From Oscillospiraceae bacterium (GTDB lineage: Bacteria > Bacillota > Clostridia > Oscillospirales > Oscillospiraceae), in contig JAAWBD010000047.1 in the NCBI GenBank assembly GCA_022792495.1, positions 1 to 32,886 of the forward strand: DNA of 32,886 nt, written 5' to 3'. Below, piece after piece: positions 31,606 through 32,886 of this stretch. Numbering within the stretch: the stretch's first letter is position 1; the number at the start of each line of letters is the position of its first letter. The notes beneath the pieces were generated by a model. That model ran no database searches. It saw only the letters and a program-made list of their open reading frames with translations, and was not told where the DNA came from. Position numbers and translations under genes: made by a program.

Positions 31606-32204
31606 CAGGTGTTGGCGGAAACTTCCGCTTCCACTGCGTCCTCGGTCTCCGCCATGGCTTGGAGGGTCTTTTCCAGCAGCTCATCCAGCTCCCAGCCCAG
31701 AAGCTCCGCCCCCTGGGCAATACACTCCCGGGAGCAGCCGGCGGCAAATTTTTTATCCTTGAACTTCTTTTTCAGGCTCTTGAGCTCCATGTCCTTGGTG
31801 GACTTGCTGGGCCGCATGAGGGCGGCGGCGCCGATGAGCCCGGTGAGCTCGTCGCAGGCAAAGAGCACCTTCTCCATCTCCAGCTCGGGCTTGCAGTCGC
31901 TGCCTGTCATGCCCCAGCCATGGGCGCAGACAGCGTGGATGAACTCAGAGGTGAAGCCGGCCTCCTTCAGAAGTTCAGCGGCCTTGACGCAGTGCTCCTC
32001 CGGCCATTTTTCGAAGTCCACATCGTGCATGAGGCCCACGGCAGACCAGAAATCTTTCTCCTCCCCGTGGCCCAGGTCTCCGGCAAACCAGCCCATCACC
32101 GCCTCCACGGTGAGGGCGTGGCGGATGTGGAAGGGCTCGGCGTTGTAAGCTTTCAGGAGGGTCAGGGCCTCGTCCCTGGTCTTGCCGATGGTGAGGGTGG
32201 ACAT
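31605..32204 (-). CDS. HD-domain hydrolase-family protein
   Basis: A 199-residue cytoplasmic protein with the HD-superfamily pattern: IRHALTVEAVMGWFA supplies the first histidine, GLMHDVDFEKWPE the HD pair, and HAVCAHGWGM a further histidine; CDELTGLIGAAALMR provides the distal Asp. Such proteins are commonly metal-dependent phosphohydrolases on nucleotides, but the substrate is unknown. A Lys-rich patch (KSLKKKFKDKKFA) lies near residue 145. The ATG at 32204 (MSTLTIGK) is preferred over one three codons earlier because AAAGGA is eight bases upstream of it. It is coupled to coaE by a one-base overlap. Confidence 0.88.
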   Translation of the reverse strand: MSTLTIGKTRDEALTLLKAYNAEPFHIRHALTVEAVMGWFAGDLGHGEEKDFWSAVGLMHDVDFEKWPEEHCVKAAELLKEAGFTSEFIHAVCAHGWGMTGSDCKPELEMEKVLFACDELTGLIGAAALMRPSKSTKDMELKSLKKKFKDKKFAAGCSRECIAQGAELLGWELDELLEKTLQAMAETEDAVEAEVSANT

Positions 32205-32230
32205 GGGGATCATCCTTTCTGTTTTTGAGA

Positions 32231-32281
32231 CTTGGGCCGGGGGTAAGCCCCCGCCCTACGGGTTTTATGGGGGCGGGCCGA
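32231..32281. repeat. GC-rich palindromic intergenic repeat (candidate dispersed element)
   Basis: The 140-base gap between the DUF4180 and HD-domain genes holds CGGGGG/CCCCCG (32238-32253, loop TAAG) followed by CGCCCTACGGG and a further GGGGGCGGG. I recall similar C4-G4 hairpins with a CCCTACGGG edge scattered in Oscillospiraceae genomes. There is no T run, so it is a poor terminator. No second copy lies in this window, so the dispersed nature is from memory only. Confidence 0.35.
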
Positions 32282-32344
32282 TGGATCATGAGGCTCTGTG
32301 GGGATCGTCCGGTTTCGGGCGATTTGGGTGGGGCGGCAGGGGGA

Positions 32345-32695
32345 TCATTTCAGCTTTTCCAGGGCCTGGGCCTCGGTTTCCACAAAAAACACCGTCTTGC
32401 CCCGGTTGCTCTCCCGGATGAAGTCCTGGAGGGGCTTGCTGGTGTATCCGGAGAAGTCCCCTAGAATGGCTACTTTCATCTGGTAGTTGACGAATTTTTG
32501 CAGCACCTCCCCGGCCAAGCCGGTGGACAGACGGAAGAAGTCCTCGCTGAGCGCCTCCTTGGGGAAGATCAGAGCCTCACAGCCCGTCTCATACCGGGCG
32601 GAGGCGATAAGCTCCATAGCATCCCCGCTCTGGGACACAGGGGTCTCCCAGGTGCGGAGGATGGCGATGGTATCGGTAAGTTTTTCGAAGTTCAT
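32345..32695 (-). CDS. DUF4180-family protein
   Basis: A 116-residue soluble protein with the features I associate with DUF4180: ARYETGCEALIFPKEALSE, then DFFRLSTGLAGEVLQKF, then the very conserved VAILGDFSGYTSKPLQDFI and ESNRGKTVFFVET. The alternating strands and helices suggest a small alpha/beta fold. The molecular function of the family is not established. The ATG at 32695 has only a weak ribosome site (AAAGAGAT) and begins 14 bases after the stop of the next gene upstream, so translation may be coupled to it. Confidence 0.88.
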   Translation of the reverse strand: MNFEKLTDTIAILRTWETPVSQSGDAMELIASARYETGCEALIFPKEALSEDFFRLSTGLAGEVLQKFVNYQMKVAILGDFSGYTSKPLQDFIRESNRGKTVFFVETEAQALEKLK

Positions 32696-32709
32696 GGGTA
32701 TATCTCTTT

Positions 32710-32883
32710 CTATCTCTTTTCATTCAGCTCCCCCTCCACCAGCTCCAGGGCCAGGGTGATCTGGGCTTTGTAACGGGCGGGGTCGGGCTTGGATCCCAGG
32801 GTCTTGACCACCTCGTTCAATTTATGGACGGTGGAGGCGATCTGGCGGCGGGCCTCAGTCAGTTCCTCTCTGGTGTAGTCCAT
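32710..32883 (-). CDS. 57-residue helical protein, upstream partner of the DUF4180 gene
   Basis: A short protein starting at ATG 32883, three bases from the window edge, so its ribosome site cannot be seen and a longer N-terminus cannot be excluded. It reads MDYTREELTEARRQIAST and then HKLNEVVKTLGSKPDPARY, ending in a helix (QITLALELVEGELNEKR). It should be a two- or three-helix bundle; small clostridial proteins of this look are common and uncharacterised. It is in the same direction as the DUF4180 gene with a 14-base gap, so the two are probably one operon. Confidence 0.65.
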   Translation of the reverse strand: MDYTREELTEARRQIASTVHKLNEVVKTLGSKPDPARYKAQITLALELVEGELNEKR

Positions 32884-32886
32884 GGC

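Noticed and set aside
1-32886. CRISPR arrays, tRNA or rRNA genes, insertion sequences
   Set aside because: No regular direct repeats, no tRNA-like cloverleaf or CCA ends, no rRNA sequence and no transposase frames were seen.

Overview
The window comes from a GC-rich, endospore-forming Gram-positive bacterium of the class Clostridia, most likely a gut member of the Oscillospiraceae (Flavonifractor / Lawsonibacter / Intestinimonas-like). The signs are a sigK gene, an SLH-domain surface protein, a DUF4860-type pilus operon, a clostridial-type Na/Pi symporter fused to PhoU, strong GGAGG ribosome sites and high coding GC. This is ordinary chromosome: no rRNA, tRNA, CRISPR array, prophage or insertion sequence was seen. 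The taxonomic call is an inference from gene content.

Layout. 1-2571 (minus): mutY, a decayed gene remnant, a small membrane protein and the 5' part of uvrC. 2714-6462 (minus): a large SLH surface protein behind an unusually structured leader, then an unknown protein. 6644-10779 (minus): a tightly overlapping type IV pilus-like operon, pilC - pseudopilin-like - DUF4860 - two more one-TM proteins - pilT. 10869-11849 (minus): a transglutaminase-like lipoprotein. 12111-18376 (plus): a signalling operon with a SARP-type regulator carrying a degenerate GGDEF domain, a REC-HD-GYP-PAS-GGDEF protein, a free HPt protein and a hybrid histidine kinase. Its c-di-GMP enzymes sit next to the pilus genes, a plausible functional link. 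18573-19268: sigK. 19308-19481 (minus): a 57-aa protein.

19784-22199 (plus) is the most unusual part. A dihydroorotase homologue has lost two zinc histidines and its substrate arginine. A small membrane protein follows, then an orotidylate-decarboxylase-like protein that has lost the catalytic lysine. Two intact reading frames of degenerate pyrimidine enzymes in one operon suggest a non-catalytic (structural or sensory) system. The promoter in front is followed at once by a terminator-like hairpin. 22272-23402 is a histidine phosphatase-GNAT fusion.

23510-25241 (minus): two secreted proteins behind a near-perfect SigA promoter. 25488-27290 (plus): Na/Pi symporter-PhoU. 27348-28031 (minus): a DivIVA-like coiled coil. 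28173-29444 (plus): a lipoprotein serpin with an inhibitory-type hinge. 29503-32883 (minus): M18 aminopeptidase, coaE, an HD-domain protein, a DUF4180 protein and a 57-aa protein. Three terminators (18391, 27300, 29450) share an identical 8-bp inner stem.
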